A stretch of DNA of 56,490 bases from Pseudomonadota bacterium. GTDB lineage: Bacteria > Pseudomonadota > Alphaproteobacteria > Rhodospirillales > Magnetospirillaceae. Position 1 is the stretch's first letter, and each line of letters starts with the position of its first letter. Shown piece by piece: positions 9,061-17,098 of the stretch. The stretch spans positions 1 to 56,490 of the forward strand of contig JAJYTF010000032.1 of the NCBI GenBank assembly GCA_021793155.1, in the 5' to 3' direction. The notes under the pieces were generated by a model. The model was not told the origin of the DNA. It searched no databases and worked only from the letters and a program-made list of their open reading frames with translations. Both the position numbers and the translations under genes were made by a program.

Positions 9061-9437
9061 CCCACGATCCGCCGCCGGTCAACAGTTCAGGAAGGATGTC
9101 TCATCATCGGCCGACTGTCATCAGGGCAATCGCTTTCACGCGATCGCCCTTGGAACTGTCATGACGAATATTGCGATCGCCATCGCGGACTGCGATAAAA
9201 TACCGGTACCGGCCGAAGCCGGAGTCTCGCAGGCGGGGGAGCGCCAGGGCAATGGGGTGTACGCGCGCGGAAACCGTGAAGGGGAAAGCCGGTAACGCGT
9301 TGGCTCGCTGAGGGCCCGCGCGATCGTTGCACGCGCAAGCCAAGCCCGCAAATGCGGGCGCCCGGCGCCGAGGGGCCAATATTTGAAAGGGGCAATCGGT
9401 TCACCCGAGTGCCCTGGAGGGGCGCTTCGAGCGGATT
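9061..9437. other. Divergent intergenic region, no gene supported
   Basis: These 377 bases separate the divergently transcribed Sel1-repeat and cyclic-nucleotide-binding genes, so promoters for both should lie here. I see a small perfect hairpin (GCCCGC-AAAT-GCGGGC, 9344-9359) and two GCGATCGC octamers near 9140-9180. Reading frames on the minus strand are Arg/Ala/Pro-rich and have no convincing ribosome site. No clear -35/-10 pair was identified. Confidence 0.4.
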
Positions 9438-9863
9438 ATGGCTGTCAAGCCCGTGCATGACCGGCTGGTATTTTATCCCGGCGACATCGTCTTTTCGCAA
9501 GGCGATGAGGGAAATTGGGCCTACCTGATCCAGTCGGGTAAGATCGAGATCTTGTGCACCCGCCCCGACGGCAGCGAACATTGCCTGGCGGTCCTGGGGC
9601 CGGGCCGGCTGTTCGGCGAAATGGCCCTGCTGGACGAGGCACCGCGGATGGCCTCGGCCCGCGCCGCGGCGATAACCACTCTGGTGCTGATCAGCAATGA
9701 GATCCTGCAGAAGAGCCTGGACAAGGCCCATCCGCTGCTGATCGAGTTGATTCGCAACCTGTCGAACAATCTTCGCTCGATCACGCGCCAGCATCTGGAA
9801 AAAGCGTCCGCCGAGGCCGCCACCGAGGGAAAGCGCCCCTATGTCGGGAAGGTGATCACCTGA
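9438..9863 (+). CDS. Single-domain cyclic-nucleotide-binding (CRP-like sensor) protein
   Basis: This 141-aa protein consists of one cNMP-binding beta-roll with no DNA-binding helix-turn-helix and no effector domain. The strand pattern YPGDIVFSQGDEGNWAYLI is followed by the phosphate-binding cassette region GRLFGEMALLDEAPRMASA, which contains the GE and R residues that hold cyclic nucleotide in this fold. The C-terminal helix and tail (ITRQHLEKASAEAATEG) are charged. It may act as a ligand-dependent subunit or adaptor. It precedes paoA by 79 bases on the same strand, and the Sel1 pair diverges from it, so its partner could be on either side. Cyclic AMP versus GMP specificity cannot be read from the sequence. 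Confidence 0.8.
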   Translation: MAVKPVHDRLVFYPGDIVFSQGDEGNWAYLIQSGKIEILCTRPDGSEHCLAVLGPGRLFGEMALLDEAPRMASARAAAITTLVLISNEILQKSLDKAHPLLIELIRNLSNNLRSITRQHLEKASAEAATEGKRPYVGKVIT

Positions 9864-9942
9864 TCCCGGTCCGATGGAACCGCCCGCCCGGCTCCGCTGT
9901 TCGGTGTTCAGCTTCCGCCACTTGAAATGACGGCACCCTGCG

Positions 9943-10569
9943 ATGCCGAGCTGGTCCCGACGTGTGTTCCTGCTGTCCTCGGCCTCGGCCACGTTCCTGC
10001 TGACCGCGGCCAAGCGCCTCGGCTTCGGCCAACGCTCGGCCGCCGCGCAACCGTCGCCGGCGCCGCCGCCCCCCGAAGCGCAGACTGCCGAAATCGCCTT
10101 GACCATCAACGGTCAGCTTCAGCGGTTGCGCATCGACCTGCGCACCACCCTGCTCGATGCCTTGCGCAACCATCTTGGCCTGACCGGAACCAAGAAGGGC
10201 TGCGACCTTGGTCAGTGCGGCGCCTGCACCGTCCTTGCCGACGGGCGACGGATCAACGCCTGCCTGGCCCTTGCGGTGATGCAGCAGGGAAAGGACATCA
10301 CCACCATCGAGGGACTGGCGAAGGACGGCGAACAGCATCCCGTGCAAGCCGCCTTCATCGAACAGGATGCCTTTCAATGCGGCTACTGCACGCCGGGACA
10401 GATCATGTCGGCAGTCGCTTTTCTGAGCGAAGGGCACGAGCCTACCGACGCGGCAATCCGCGAATGGATGAGCGGCAATCTGTGTCGCTGTGGCGCCTAT
10501 CCCAACATCGTCGAGGCGATCAAGCAGGCCGCCCATCAATCGACCAACCATGCTCCCCTTCACCTATAG
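9943..10569 (+). CDS. paoA: PaoA-like 2Fe-2S subunit of periplasmic aldehyde oxidoreductase
   Basis: This is the iron-sulfur subunit of a xanthine-oxidase-family molybdoenzyme that oxidises aldehydes to acids. The N-terminus carries a Tat signal (SRRVFLLSSASATFLL), as in E. coli PaoA (YagT), followed by a Pro-rich linker. The plant-type 2Fe-2S site is GCDLGQCGACTV, and the second, helical 2Fe-2S domain has CGYCTPGQ and CRCGAY. All eight cluster cysteines appear present. The 208-aa length fits. It shares a 20-base overlap with paoB, and the order A-B-C matches the E. coli operon. Cofactor-loaded export through Tat implies periplasmic action. The natural substrate is unknown; aromatic aldehydes are typical for Pao. 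A dedicated maturation chaperone (PaoD) is not seen downstream. Confidence 0.9.
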   Translation: MPSWSRRVFLLSSASATFLLTAAKRLGFGQRSAAAQPSPAPPPPEAQTAEIALTINGQLQRLRIDLRTTLLDALRNHLGLTGTKKGCDLGQCGACTVLADGRRINACLALAVMQQGKDITTIEGLAKDGEQHPVQAAFIEQDAFQCGYCTPGQIMSAVAFLSEGHEPTDAAIREWMSGNLCRCGAYPNIVEAIKQAAHQSTNHAPLHL

Positions 10570-11530
10570 CCGGCCGCGGAACATCGGCGAGGCCGCGACG
10601 GCGGGAGCCCAACCCGGCACCGAGTTCATCGCCGGCGGCACCGACTTGCTGCCGCTGCTGAAGGAGGGCGTGCGGAGGGCGAACCGCCTTGTCGACATCA
10701 ACGACTTGCCGCTGGGCGGCATCCGCCATGAAGCTGCCGGGGTAAGATTGGGCGCGCTGACGCGGATGAGCGACGCGGCCGACGACGAACGCCTGCGGCG
10801 CGATTACCCCGCCGTCGTCGAGGCACTGCTGGCCGGTGCTTCACCCCAGCTGCGCAACCTTGCCACTGTCGGCGGCAATCTCTTGCAGCATACGCGCTGT
10901 CTGTATTTCCACGACGCCGCCATGCCTTGCAACAAGCGGCAGCCGGGCAGCGGCTGTCCGGCCTGGGACGGCCAGAACCGGGGCAACGCCATCCTGGGCG
11001 GCAGCCGGGCCTGTATCGCCACCCACGCCTCGGACTTGGCCGTCGCCCTGGTCGCCCTGGAGGCGCGGGTCGTTCTCGGAGCACGCCACGGCGAGCGTGA
11101 AGTGCCGCTGGCCGATTTCCACCGGTTGCCCGGCGACACGCCGCAAATCGAGACCGTTCTGGAGCCGGGCGAGGTGATTACCGCGATATTCGTGCCGGCC
11201 GCCCCCTACAGCCGACGGTCAACTTACGTGAAGCTGCGCGACCGGGCCTCCTTCGAATGGGCGCTGACCTCGGCGGCGGCAGCTCTGGACCTGGCGGGAG
11301 ACACCATCCGCCAGGCGCGCGTCGCCGTCGGCGGCGTGGCGACGAAACCCTGGCGCCTGCCAAAAGTGGAAGAAGCCCTGGCCGGCGCCCGTGCGGATCG
11401 GTCCATCTTTCATGCCGCGGCCGAACTGGCCGCCCAGGGAGCGGAACCTCGGCAATTCAACGCATTCAAGGTAGAGCTGATGAAGCGCGCCATCGTCCGC
11501 GCCTTGGCCGACGCGGGGAGCCTGGCATGA
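10550..11530 (+). CDS. paoB: PaoB-like FAD-binding subunit with extra 4Fe-4S motif
   Basis: This 326-aa FAD subunit accepts electrons from the PaoA clusters. The FAD-binding signatures are FIAGGTDLLPLLKEG near residue 30 and ATVGGNLLQHTRC near residue 107. The stretch CLYFHDAAMPCNKR...GSGCPAW...GSRACIA keeps the spaced cysteines that hold an additional 4Fe-4S cluster in E. coli PaoB, separating it from ordinary xanthine dehydrogenase FAD subunits. The ATG at 10550 lies inside the end of paoA, and the stop overlaps paoC as ATGA, so all three subunits are translationally coupled. The frame extends upstream of 10550, but homology begins at MLPFTYSRP. There is no signal peptide; it is probably carried to the periplasm with the Tat-tagged PaoA. 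Confidence 0.9.
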   Translation: MLPFTYSRPRNIGEAATAGAQPGTEFIAGGTDLLPLLKEGVRRANRLVDINDLPLGGIRHEAAGVRLGALTRMSDAADDERLRRDYPAVVEALLAGASPQLRNLATVGGNLLQHTRCLYFHDAAMPCNKRQPGSGCPAWDGQNRGNAILGGSRACIATHASDLAVALVALEARVVLGARHGEREVPLADFHRLPGDTPQIETVLEPGEVITAIFVPAAPYSRRSTYVKLRDRASFEWALTSAAAALDLAGDTIRQARVAVGGVATKPWRLPKVEEALAGARADRSIFHAAAELAAQGAEPRQFNAFKVELMKRAIVRALADAGSLA

Positions 11531-13704
11531 GCGGCAGCGTTGGGCAGCCGATCGACCGGGTCGACGGTCCGGCGAAAGTCGGCGGCAAGGCCCGCTATGC
11601 CGCCGACTTCCGCCCCTCCGGAGTCGTCTATGGGGCGATCGTCACCGCGGCCATCGCCAAGGGTCGCATCGCTGCGCTGGACACCACCGCGGCGGAAGCG
11701 ATCCCTGGGGTGATTTCGGTGATCCACCACGGAAATGCGCCGCAGCTCGCCTATGCCCCGATGGATCCGCGGCCGATCGTCGACCCGAAAACCGGCGAAG
11801 CCCTACGCGTGTTCCAGAACGACCAGGTGCTGTTTGCCGGCCAACCCATAGCGCTGGTCGTTGCCGAAGAGCCGGAACAGGCGATTCAGGCGGCTGCATT
11901 GGTACGGGCGAGCTATGCCGTTGGCAACGCCGCCAGCGACTTCAGTCATGCCAGCCTGGAGGCCCGTCCCCCGGAGGAATCGCGGCACCCCGGCGGCAAG
12001 CCGGGCGCGTTGCGGCGAGGTGATGCCGATGCCGCCTTCGCCGCCGCGACGCGACGCGTCGACGCCAGCTACGAGCAGCCGGCGGAATTCCACTGTGCCA
12101 TCGAATTGCACGGCACCATCGCGAGGTGGGATCACGACCACCTCACCCTGTGGGACAAGACCCAGTGGGTGGATAACGACCGGACCGAGATGGCCCATGT
12201 GTTCGGCATCCCCGATGACAACGTGCGGGTCATTTCCCCCTTCGTCGGCGGCGCCTTCGGCTCGGCCTTGCGCAGTTGGCCGCATGTCGCCGCCGCGGCC
12301 TTGGCCTCGCTGCTGGTCAATCGCCCGGTCGAGCTGGTCCTGACGCGGCGGCAACAATTCTCCTCGGTGGGCTACCGTCCACGCACGGTACAGCGCGTCC
12401 GCCTGGGTGCCGACGACAATGGCCGGCTTACCGCCGTGATCCACGAGGCGGTCGCCCAGACCTCGGCCTATGAGGAATACGCCGAAATGGTGATCGAGCC
12501 GCCGGCCATGCTCTACTCGACCCCGACGCTGCGCGCCGACTACCGATTGGCGCCGATGAACGTGAACACGCCCTGCCCGATGCGCGCCCCCGGAATCGTT
12601 ACCGGCACCCTGGCCCTGGAGCTGGCCATGGACGAGCTTGCCGAGGCCTGCGATCTGGATCCGCTGAGACTGCGGCTGCTCAACTATGCCGAACGTGACG
12701 AGAATAAGAACCTGCCCTGGTCCAGCAAGTCGTTGCGCCAATGCTACGCCATCGGAGCGGAGCGCTTCGGCTGGTCGAGGCGGCCTTCGGCACCGGCCAG
12801 CCGCCGCGATGGGCATTGGCTGGTCGGCTATGGTATGGCCAGCGCCGTCTATCCGGCCCACCGGGCACCCGCGACGGCCCATGCCGAATTGCGGGCGGAC
12901 GGCACGGCGTCGGTCACCAGCGCGGCCAGCGACATGGGACCAGGCACCTACACCTCGATGACCCAGGTGGCGGCCGACGAACTCGGCCTGCCAATCAACG
13001 CCGTGCAATTCGAATTGGGCGATTCCCTGATGCCGCCCGCCCCGGTGCACGGCGGCTCGATGACCATGGCCAGCGTCGGTTCGGCCGTCCAGGCGGCATG
13101 CCGCGCCCTTCGCGCGAAGGCGCTGGACCTGGAGCACCCGAACCGTTTGCCGCAAGACCGCGGAGCGATGCAACAGGCTTACGCCCGGTTGCTGGCGCGC
13201 CACCGCCTTGACTGTCTGACCGCCGAAACGGAGGCCATGCCGGACGATGCGGCCGGGCGGTTTTCCATGTATGCCTTCGGCGCCGTCTTCGCCGAAGTGC
13301 GGGTCGACGCCGAGTTGGGCGAAATCAGGGTGCCGCGGCTGCTGGGAGTCTATGCCGCAGGGCGAATCGTCAATCCGAAAACGGCGCGCAGCCAATGCAT
13401 CGGCGGGATGGTCGGCGGTCTGGGCATGGCTCTCACCGAGCGAGGCCAGTGGGATGACCGCTTCGGCAAGATCATGAATGCCTCGCTGGCCGACTATCTG
13501 GTGCCGGTGAACGCAGACGTGCAGTCGATCGAGGCGCTGTTCGTCCCCGAGGAAGACCCCTGGGTCAATCCCCTGGGCGTCAAAGGTGTGGGCGAGATCG
13601 CCCTAGTCGGCGTCGCCCCGGCCATCCTCAACGCCATCCACAACGCCACCGGCCGCCGCATCCGCAGCCTGCCGGCGACGCTGGAGAAAGTGATGGGATG
13701 CTGA
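11527..13704 (+). CDS. paoC: PaoC-like molybdenum-cofactor catalytic subunit
   Basis: This 725-aa large subunit binds the molybdenum cofactor and oxidises the aldehyde. Family blocks appear in order: the N-terminal DRVDGPAKVGGKARYAADF, the GGAFGSALR stretch, MRAPGIVTGTLALE, and near the end VKGVGEIALVG, whose Glu is the catalytic base of this family. It lacks its own signal peptide, as in E. coli PaoC, and would be co-exported with PaoA. The start ATG overlaps the paoB stop by four bases. It is followed by 227 bases of AT-rich DNA, so the operon probably ends here without a chaperone gene. The substrate is inferred only from the family. Confidence 0.9.
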   Translation: MSGSVGQPIDRVDGPAKVGGKARYAADFRPSGVVYGAIVTAAIAKGRIAALDTTAAEAIPGVISVIHHGNAPQLAYAPMDPRPIVDPKTGEALRVFQNDQVLFAGQPIALVVAEEPEQAIQAAALVRASYAVGNAASDFSHASLEARPPEESRHPGGKPGALRRGDADAAFAAATRRVDASYEQPAEFHCAIELHGTIARWDHDHLTLWDKTQWVDNDRTEMAHVFGIPDDNVRVISPFVGGAFGSALRSWPHVAAAALASLLVNRPVELVLTRRQQFSSVGYRPRTVQRVRLGADDNGRLTAVIHEAVAQTSAYEEYAEMVIEPPAMLYSTPTLRADYRLAPMNVNTPCPMRAPGIVTGTLALELAMDELAEACDLDPLRLRLLNYAERDENKNLPWSSKSLRQCYAIGAERFGWSRRPSAPASRRDGHWLVGYGMASAVYPAHRAPATAHAELRADGTASVTSAASDMGPGTYTSMTQVAADELGLPINAVQFELGDSLMPPAPVHGGSMTMASVGSAVQAACRALRAKALDLEHPNRLPQDRGAMQQAYARLLARHRLDCLTAETEAMPDDAAGRFSMYAFGAVFAEVRVDAELGEIRVPRLLGVYAAGRIVNPKTARSQCIGGMVGGLGMALTERGQWDDRFGKIMNASLADYLVPVNADVQSIEALFVPEEDPWVNPLGVKGVGEIALVGVAPAILNAIHNATGRRIRSLPATLEKVMGC

Positions 13705-13790
13705 CACTACACACGGAAGTTGGCGACGATCGGCCGAATTTGCCCATTTTGGCGTGCTCCCATTGCCTCGTTTATCCAACACCAACAAGC

Positions 13791-13827
13791 ATGTATAGAT
13801 ACATCAGATAAATATGCCGATCGGCAT
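13791..13827. promoter_or_regulatory. Paired inverted repeats upstream of the carbamoyltransferase operon
   Basis: Two perfect inverted repeats lie 9 bases apart in the AT-rich leader of the 13932 gene: ATGTAT-AG-ATACAT at 13791-13804 and ATGCCGATCGGCAT at 13814-13827. They sit about 105-140 bases before the start codon, beside a TATATATTAAG stretch that could be a promoter -10 region. Dimeric regulators usually bind such symmetric sites. The factor is unknown. Confidence 0.4.
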
Positions 13828-13931
13828 TACCGATACAGTTATATATTAAGTCATATCAATACACGATGACATGATTACTTATTTTTACGCTCCGACAATC
13901 CATTCACTTCCGAATGTTTTGGTGGAGAGCA

Positions 13932-15182
13932 ATGACCAAATCTCCCTCTGCCCGGACGCAATCCTTGGCCGACCAGGTCGACATCGCGCTGGCGATGTGC
14001 CGGGATCAGGTGGAGGGGGATTTGTCCGGCTTCGCCCAAGGGCAGGCCAAGGCCCTGCGGCGGCCCGAAGGGTGTTTCTCGCTCCTCGACAATTTTCCCG
14101 AGGCTGGCGGCCAGCTGAGGCGGGTGAAGCGGCTGGCGGAGGCCGTACAGGCGGCGCGGTCTCCCTTTCCTCCGGGCACCCTCGAACGCTACGTCCTTTT
14201 GCAGGCCTTTCGCCAAGCGTTGCCACGCCTGGCCGGCGAGCCCATCGACGATATGACCAAACAGCGGGTCTGCGCGGCCTGCCTGCAGGTCACCCGCCCG
14301 ATGCCGCAATGGTCGGCCTATTTCGACCATACCACCCGGGCCTTTCACCAGATGGCCAAAGTGGCGACCCTGCGCTGGTATCCGGCCAACCAGCTGGCCT
14401 TTGAATTCACCGGCTTGCCGCGATCCTGGCTACTGAAAATCCACCCCTTCGCGCTGCCCGAACTGATCCGGGTCGTCGCCGGCCGGTTCGGCGGCCGGGG
14501 GCCGGTATTGACCCCCCATCTGTGGGCGTGGCGAGCCAACCCGTATCTGGTGCTGAAGAGCGAGCATGAGCGGTCGCTGTGGCGGATGGCCCAGACGATG
14601 GCCCTGCGCCCAGAGGTGAAAGGCCTGATGTCGGTCTCGTGGTACCACTGTGCCGCGGTCGGCGAGGCGATTCCACATCTGGCCTGGCTGCACGATTTCT
14701 TCATCGAACAGGGTGCCTTTCTGGTCGACATGGAGCCGGCCCCGCCCGATGCCGGGTTCATGGCCGGCAGCGCGAAACGGCGAGAACTTTATCGCCAGGG
14801 CAAGTTCCGGCCGCGCCAGACCCTGGTCCTTTGGCACCGTGCGGCCATGCTGTCCTGGGCGGCGGCCCATCCGGAACTGGGGGAAGAGCCGGCGGCGCAA
14901 TGTCGGCCGAACTTCGCCGCTGCCGGAGCACCTCGCCACGGTGCCACCACCAGCAAAAACCCAGAAACTTTGCCGGCATTACAAAATAGAAAATATTCTG
15001 ATATGAGGATATCCGATATTATAAATAATAATCCAAAATTATACATATTTATAATGTTGATTGCACCATCAATTATCATTGGCGTTATTACATCTATTGC
15101 CAATATGTGGTGGGCATGCACATTAACGATTCCCGCCACATTCGCGTTCATGTGGTTCTTTCAGTATTTCTTTCTTCAATAG
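13932..15182 (+). CDS. Unknown 416-aa protein, first gene of carbamoyltransferase operon, two C-terminal membrane helices
   Basis: I do not recognise this family. Residues 1 to about 340 are soluble-looking, with many Trp, His and Arg and conserved-looking stretches such as SWYHCAAVGEAIPHL, FLVDMEPAPPDAGF and TLVLWHRAAMLSWAA. The last 70 residues change character: an Asn-rich linker is followed by two hydrophobic helices (IFIMLIAPSIIIGVI; FAFMWFFQYFFL), implying membrane attachment. That tail is encoded by distinctly AT-rich DNA (14980-15180), while the rest of the gene is GC-rich. The ATG at 13932 is chosen for GGAG just upstream. The adenylation gene follows 32 bases later, so a shared pathway is likely, perhaps acyl or aminoacyl transfer from the carrier protein, but that is guesswork. 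Confidence 0.7.
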   Translation: MTKSPSARTQSLADQVDIALAMCRDQVEGDLSGFAQGQAKALRRPEGCFSLLDNFPEAGGQLRRVKRLAEAVQAARSPFPPGTLERYVLLQAFRQALPRLAGEPIDDMTKQRVCAACLQVTRPMPQWSAYFDHTTRAFHQMAKVATLRWYPANQLAFEFTGLPRSWLLKIHPFALPELIRVVAGRFGGRGPVLTPHLWAWRANPYLVLKSEHERSLWRMAQTMALRPEVKGLMSVSWYHCAAVGEAIPHLAWLHDFFIEQGAFLVDMEPAPPDAGFMAGSAKRRELYRQGKFRPRQTLVLWHRAAMLSWAAAHPELGEEPAAQCRPNFAAAGAPRHGATTSKNPETLPALQNRKYSDMRISDIINNNPKLYIFIMLIAPSIIIGVITSIANMWWACTLTIPATFAFMWFFQYFFLQ

Positions 15183-15214
15183 GCTGAATCGCAATCCCGG
15201 AGTGCCGAGGTACC

Positions 15215-16789
15215 ATGCGACTGCTAGCCAGGATCCTGGATCAACGCGGCGACTGTCCGGCACTGGATCTCGACGGCCGGCGCCGATCCTATGCCGAATT
15301 GATCGACTCGGCCTTTGCCTTGGCCGGCTTGGTGGACGAGTTGGAAATGGGCTCCGGCCTGGTCGGAATTCTGGCCCACAAGAGTTTTTCCGCCTATGTG
15401 GCGGTGCTGGCCTCCCATTTGTCGGGCAGGGGCTATGTGCCGCTCAACGTCAAGTTTCCGGCGGGGCGCCTGGCGTCGATGCTGCACCAAAGCGGCGTCC
15501 GCGTCGTCGTCGTCGGCAAGGAAGGCCTGGAGGTGTTGAAGAGCCTGCTGGATGCCATTGGCGACGGAGCCGCCTTTACCCTGGTTGCCGCCGAACCGGG
15601 TGGATTCGGCGGGCTGGAAGGCGCCTATCCAGCGCATCGCTTCGTCGGCAGCCGGAGTGCCGGCGGCAATCCGTCCCTGCCGCGTCCCTTACGGCCCGAG
15701 GCCACCGCCTATCTCCTTTTCACCTCGGGCAGCACCGGCCAGCCCAAGGGCGTGCCGGTATCGTTCGCCAATCTCGAGGCCTATGCCTCCCATGTCGCGG
15801 CAAGCTTCCCGCTGGTACCGGGCGATCGCGCCTCACAGACCTTCGACATGACATTCGATCTTAGCGTCCATGACATCTTCGCCACCTGGTCGGCCGGCGC
15901 CTGCCTTTGCCCGGTGGGGGATGCGACCTTGGTCAATCCTGCGAAATTCATCCGTGACCGGCAGCTTACCGCCTGGTTTTCCGTCCCATCGGTGGCGATG
16001 TTCATGGCGCGCGGGAACAGCCTCAGGGCCGGCGCCTTCCCCAGACTCCGACTATCGCTGTTCTGCGGTGAGCCGTTGCCGGTGGCGACGGCCGAAGCCT
16101 GGAGCAAGGCGGCGCCGGGTTCGCGGCTGATCAATCTCTATGGACCGACCGAGGCGACCGTCGCCATCGCCGAATACGAGTGGCCCGCCGAGCGGCGACC
16201 AAATGCGAGCCGCAACGGCCTGGTTCCCATCGGTCGTGTGTTTCCCTCGCAGCGGCACTGCCTGCTCGGCGACGGCGGGCGGGTACTGACCGGGCCTGGG
16301 CGCGGGGAACTATGCCTGTCCGGCACGCAGGTGACCGAGGGCTACCTGAACGCCCCAGAAAAGACGGCCGCGCAGTTCGTCCAGCTTTCGCCGGCGATGG
16401 CCGATCGATGGTACCGCACCGGAGACCTGGTGGAGCGGGGCGGCGACGGCGTCCTCCACTTCATCGGGCGCATCGATCATCAGGTCAAGGTGAACGGCTA
16501 TCGGGTGGAACTGGGTGAAGTGGAGTCGACCCTGCGCGACGCCTCGGGCTGCGACGGCGTGGCGGCGGTGCCATGGCCGGCGGCCAACGGCGCCGCCAGC
16601 GGGCTGGTCGCTTTCATCCTGGGTGAAAAGCGCGATGAAGCGGCCCTTTTCGCCGCCTGCCGCCGGGTGCTGCCCGATTACATGGTCCCGTCGCGGATTC
16701 TCTGGAGGGACAGCCTGCCGCTGAATGCCAACGGCAAGGTCGACCGCAGGGCTCTGGCCGGCGAACTGGATCGGCAACCCGCTTCATAA
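15215..16789 (+). CDS. Stand-alone amino-acid adenylation enzyme (DltA-like AMP ligase)
   Basis: This 524-aa ANL-superfamily enzyme activates an amino or other carboxylic acid with ATP and loads it on a carrier protein. Core motifs are complete: A3 LLFTSGSTGQPKG (about 167-179), A4 around FDMTFDLSVHD, A5 NLYGPTEAT, A7 WYRTGDLV, A8 GRIDHQVKVNGYRVELGE, and A10 NANGKVDR with the catalytic Lys. No condensation, carrier or thioesterase domain is fused, so it resembles DltA or free-standing NRPS A-domains. The carrier protein is the next gene, 30 bases downstream. The Asp in the A4 region is compatible with an alpha-amino-acid substrate; specificity is otherwise unreadable by eye. The dltB/dltD partners of teichoic-acid D-alanylation are absent. 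Confidence 0.85.
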   Translation: MRLLARILDQRGDCPALDLDGRRRSYAELIDSAFALAGLVDELEMGSGLVGILAHKSFSAYVAVLASHLSGRGYVPLNVKFPAGRLASMLHQSGVRVVVVGKEGLEVLKSLLDAIGDGAAFTLVAAEPGGFGGLEGAYPAHRFVGSRSAGGNPSLPRPLRPEATAYLLFTSGSTGQPKGVPVSFANLEAYASHVAASFPLVPGDRASQTFDMTFDLSVHDIFATWSAGACLCPVGDATLVNPAKFIRDRQLTAWFSVPSVAMFMARGNSLRAGAFPRLRLSLFCGEPLPVATAEAWSKAAPGSRLINLYGPTEATVAIAEYEWPAERRPNASRNGLVPIGRVFPSQRHCLLGDGGRVLTGPGRGELCLSGTQVTEGYLNAPEKTAAQFVQLSPAMADRWYRTGDLVERGGDGVLHFIGRIDHQVKVNGYRVELGEVESTLRDASGCDGVAAVPWPAANGAASGLVAFILGEKRDEAALFAACRRVLPDYMVPSRILWRDSLPLNANGKVDRRALAGELDRQPAS

Positions 16790-16819
16790 AGCGCGAAACT
16801 GCCATAGGAGACGATCCTG

Positions 16820-17098
16820 ATGAGCGCTGAACTGGACAGTCGGTTGCGCCACATCGTCGAACGTTTCCTCGCCGAGGCGGACGGCGTCGTGCCGGACCTC
16901 GACGAGGAAGACAATTTGCTCGAAGGCGGCCACCTCGACAGCACTCGGTTCTTCGAACTGATCGCCGTAATCGAGGAAGAACTCGGCCTGCGGGTCGATT
17001 TCTTCGAGGCAGACCCCGCCGATCTTGTGTCCATCGCCGGTTTGACCCGCTATCTGAACGAGGTAAGTCATGATCGTGCTCGGCTACAGCGGCCTTGA
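16820..17098 (+). CDS. Phosphopantetheine-binding carrier protein
   Basis: This 92-aa acidic carrier protein has the attachment Ser at residue 41 in GGHLDSTRFFELI, the equivalent of the DSL motif but with Thr in place of Leu. Helix-forming segments on either side and total length suit an ACP/PCP. It would carry the acyl or aminoacyl group made by the adjacent AMP ligase. ATG at 16820 is preceded by AGGAGAC. The C-terminal ten codons overlap the start of the carbamoyltransferase gene by 29 bases, so translation of the two is linked. A phosphopantetheinyl transferase needed to activate it is not in this window. Confidence 0.85.
   Translation: MSAELDSRLRHIVERFLAEADGVVPDLDEEDNLLEGGHLDSTRFFELIAVIEEELGLRVDFFEADPADLVSIAGLTRYLNEVSHDRARLQRP

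Noticed and set aside
9104-9379. Minus-strand frames in the Sel1/cNMP gap
   Set aside because: Arg/Ala/Pro-rich, no ribosome site, overlapping frames of equal quality.
11803-13395. 530-residue minus-strand frame opposite paoC
   Set aside because: Composition is Arg/Gly/His-rich without domain signatures, and paoC is supported by clear molybdoenzyme motifs.
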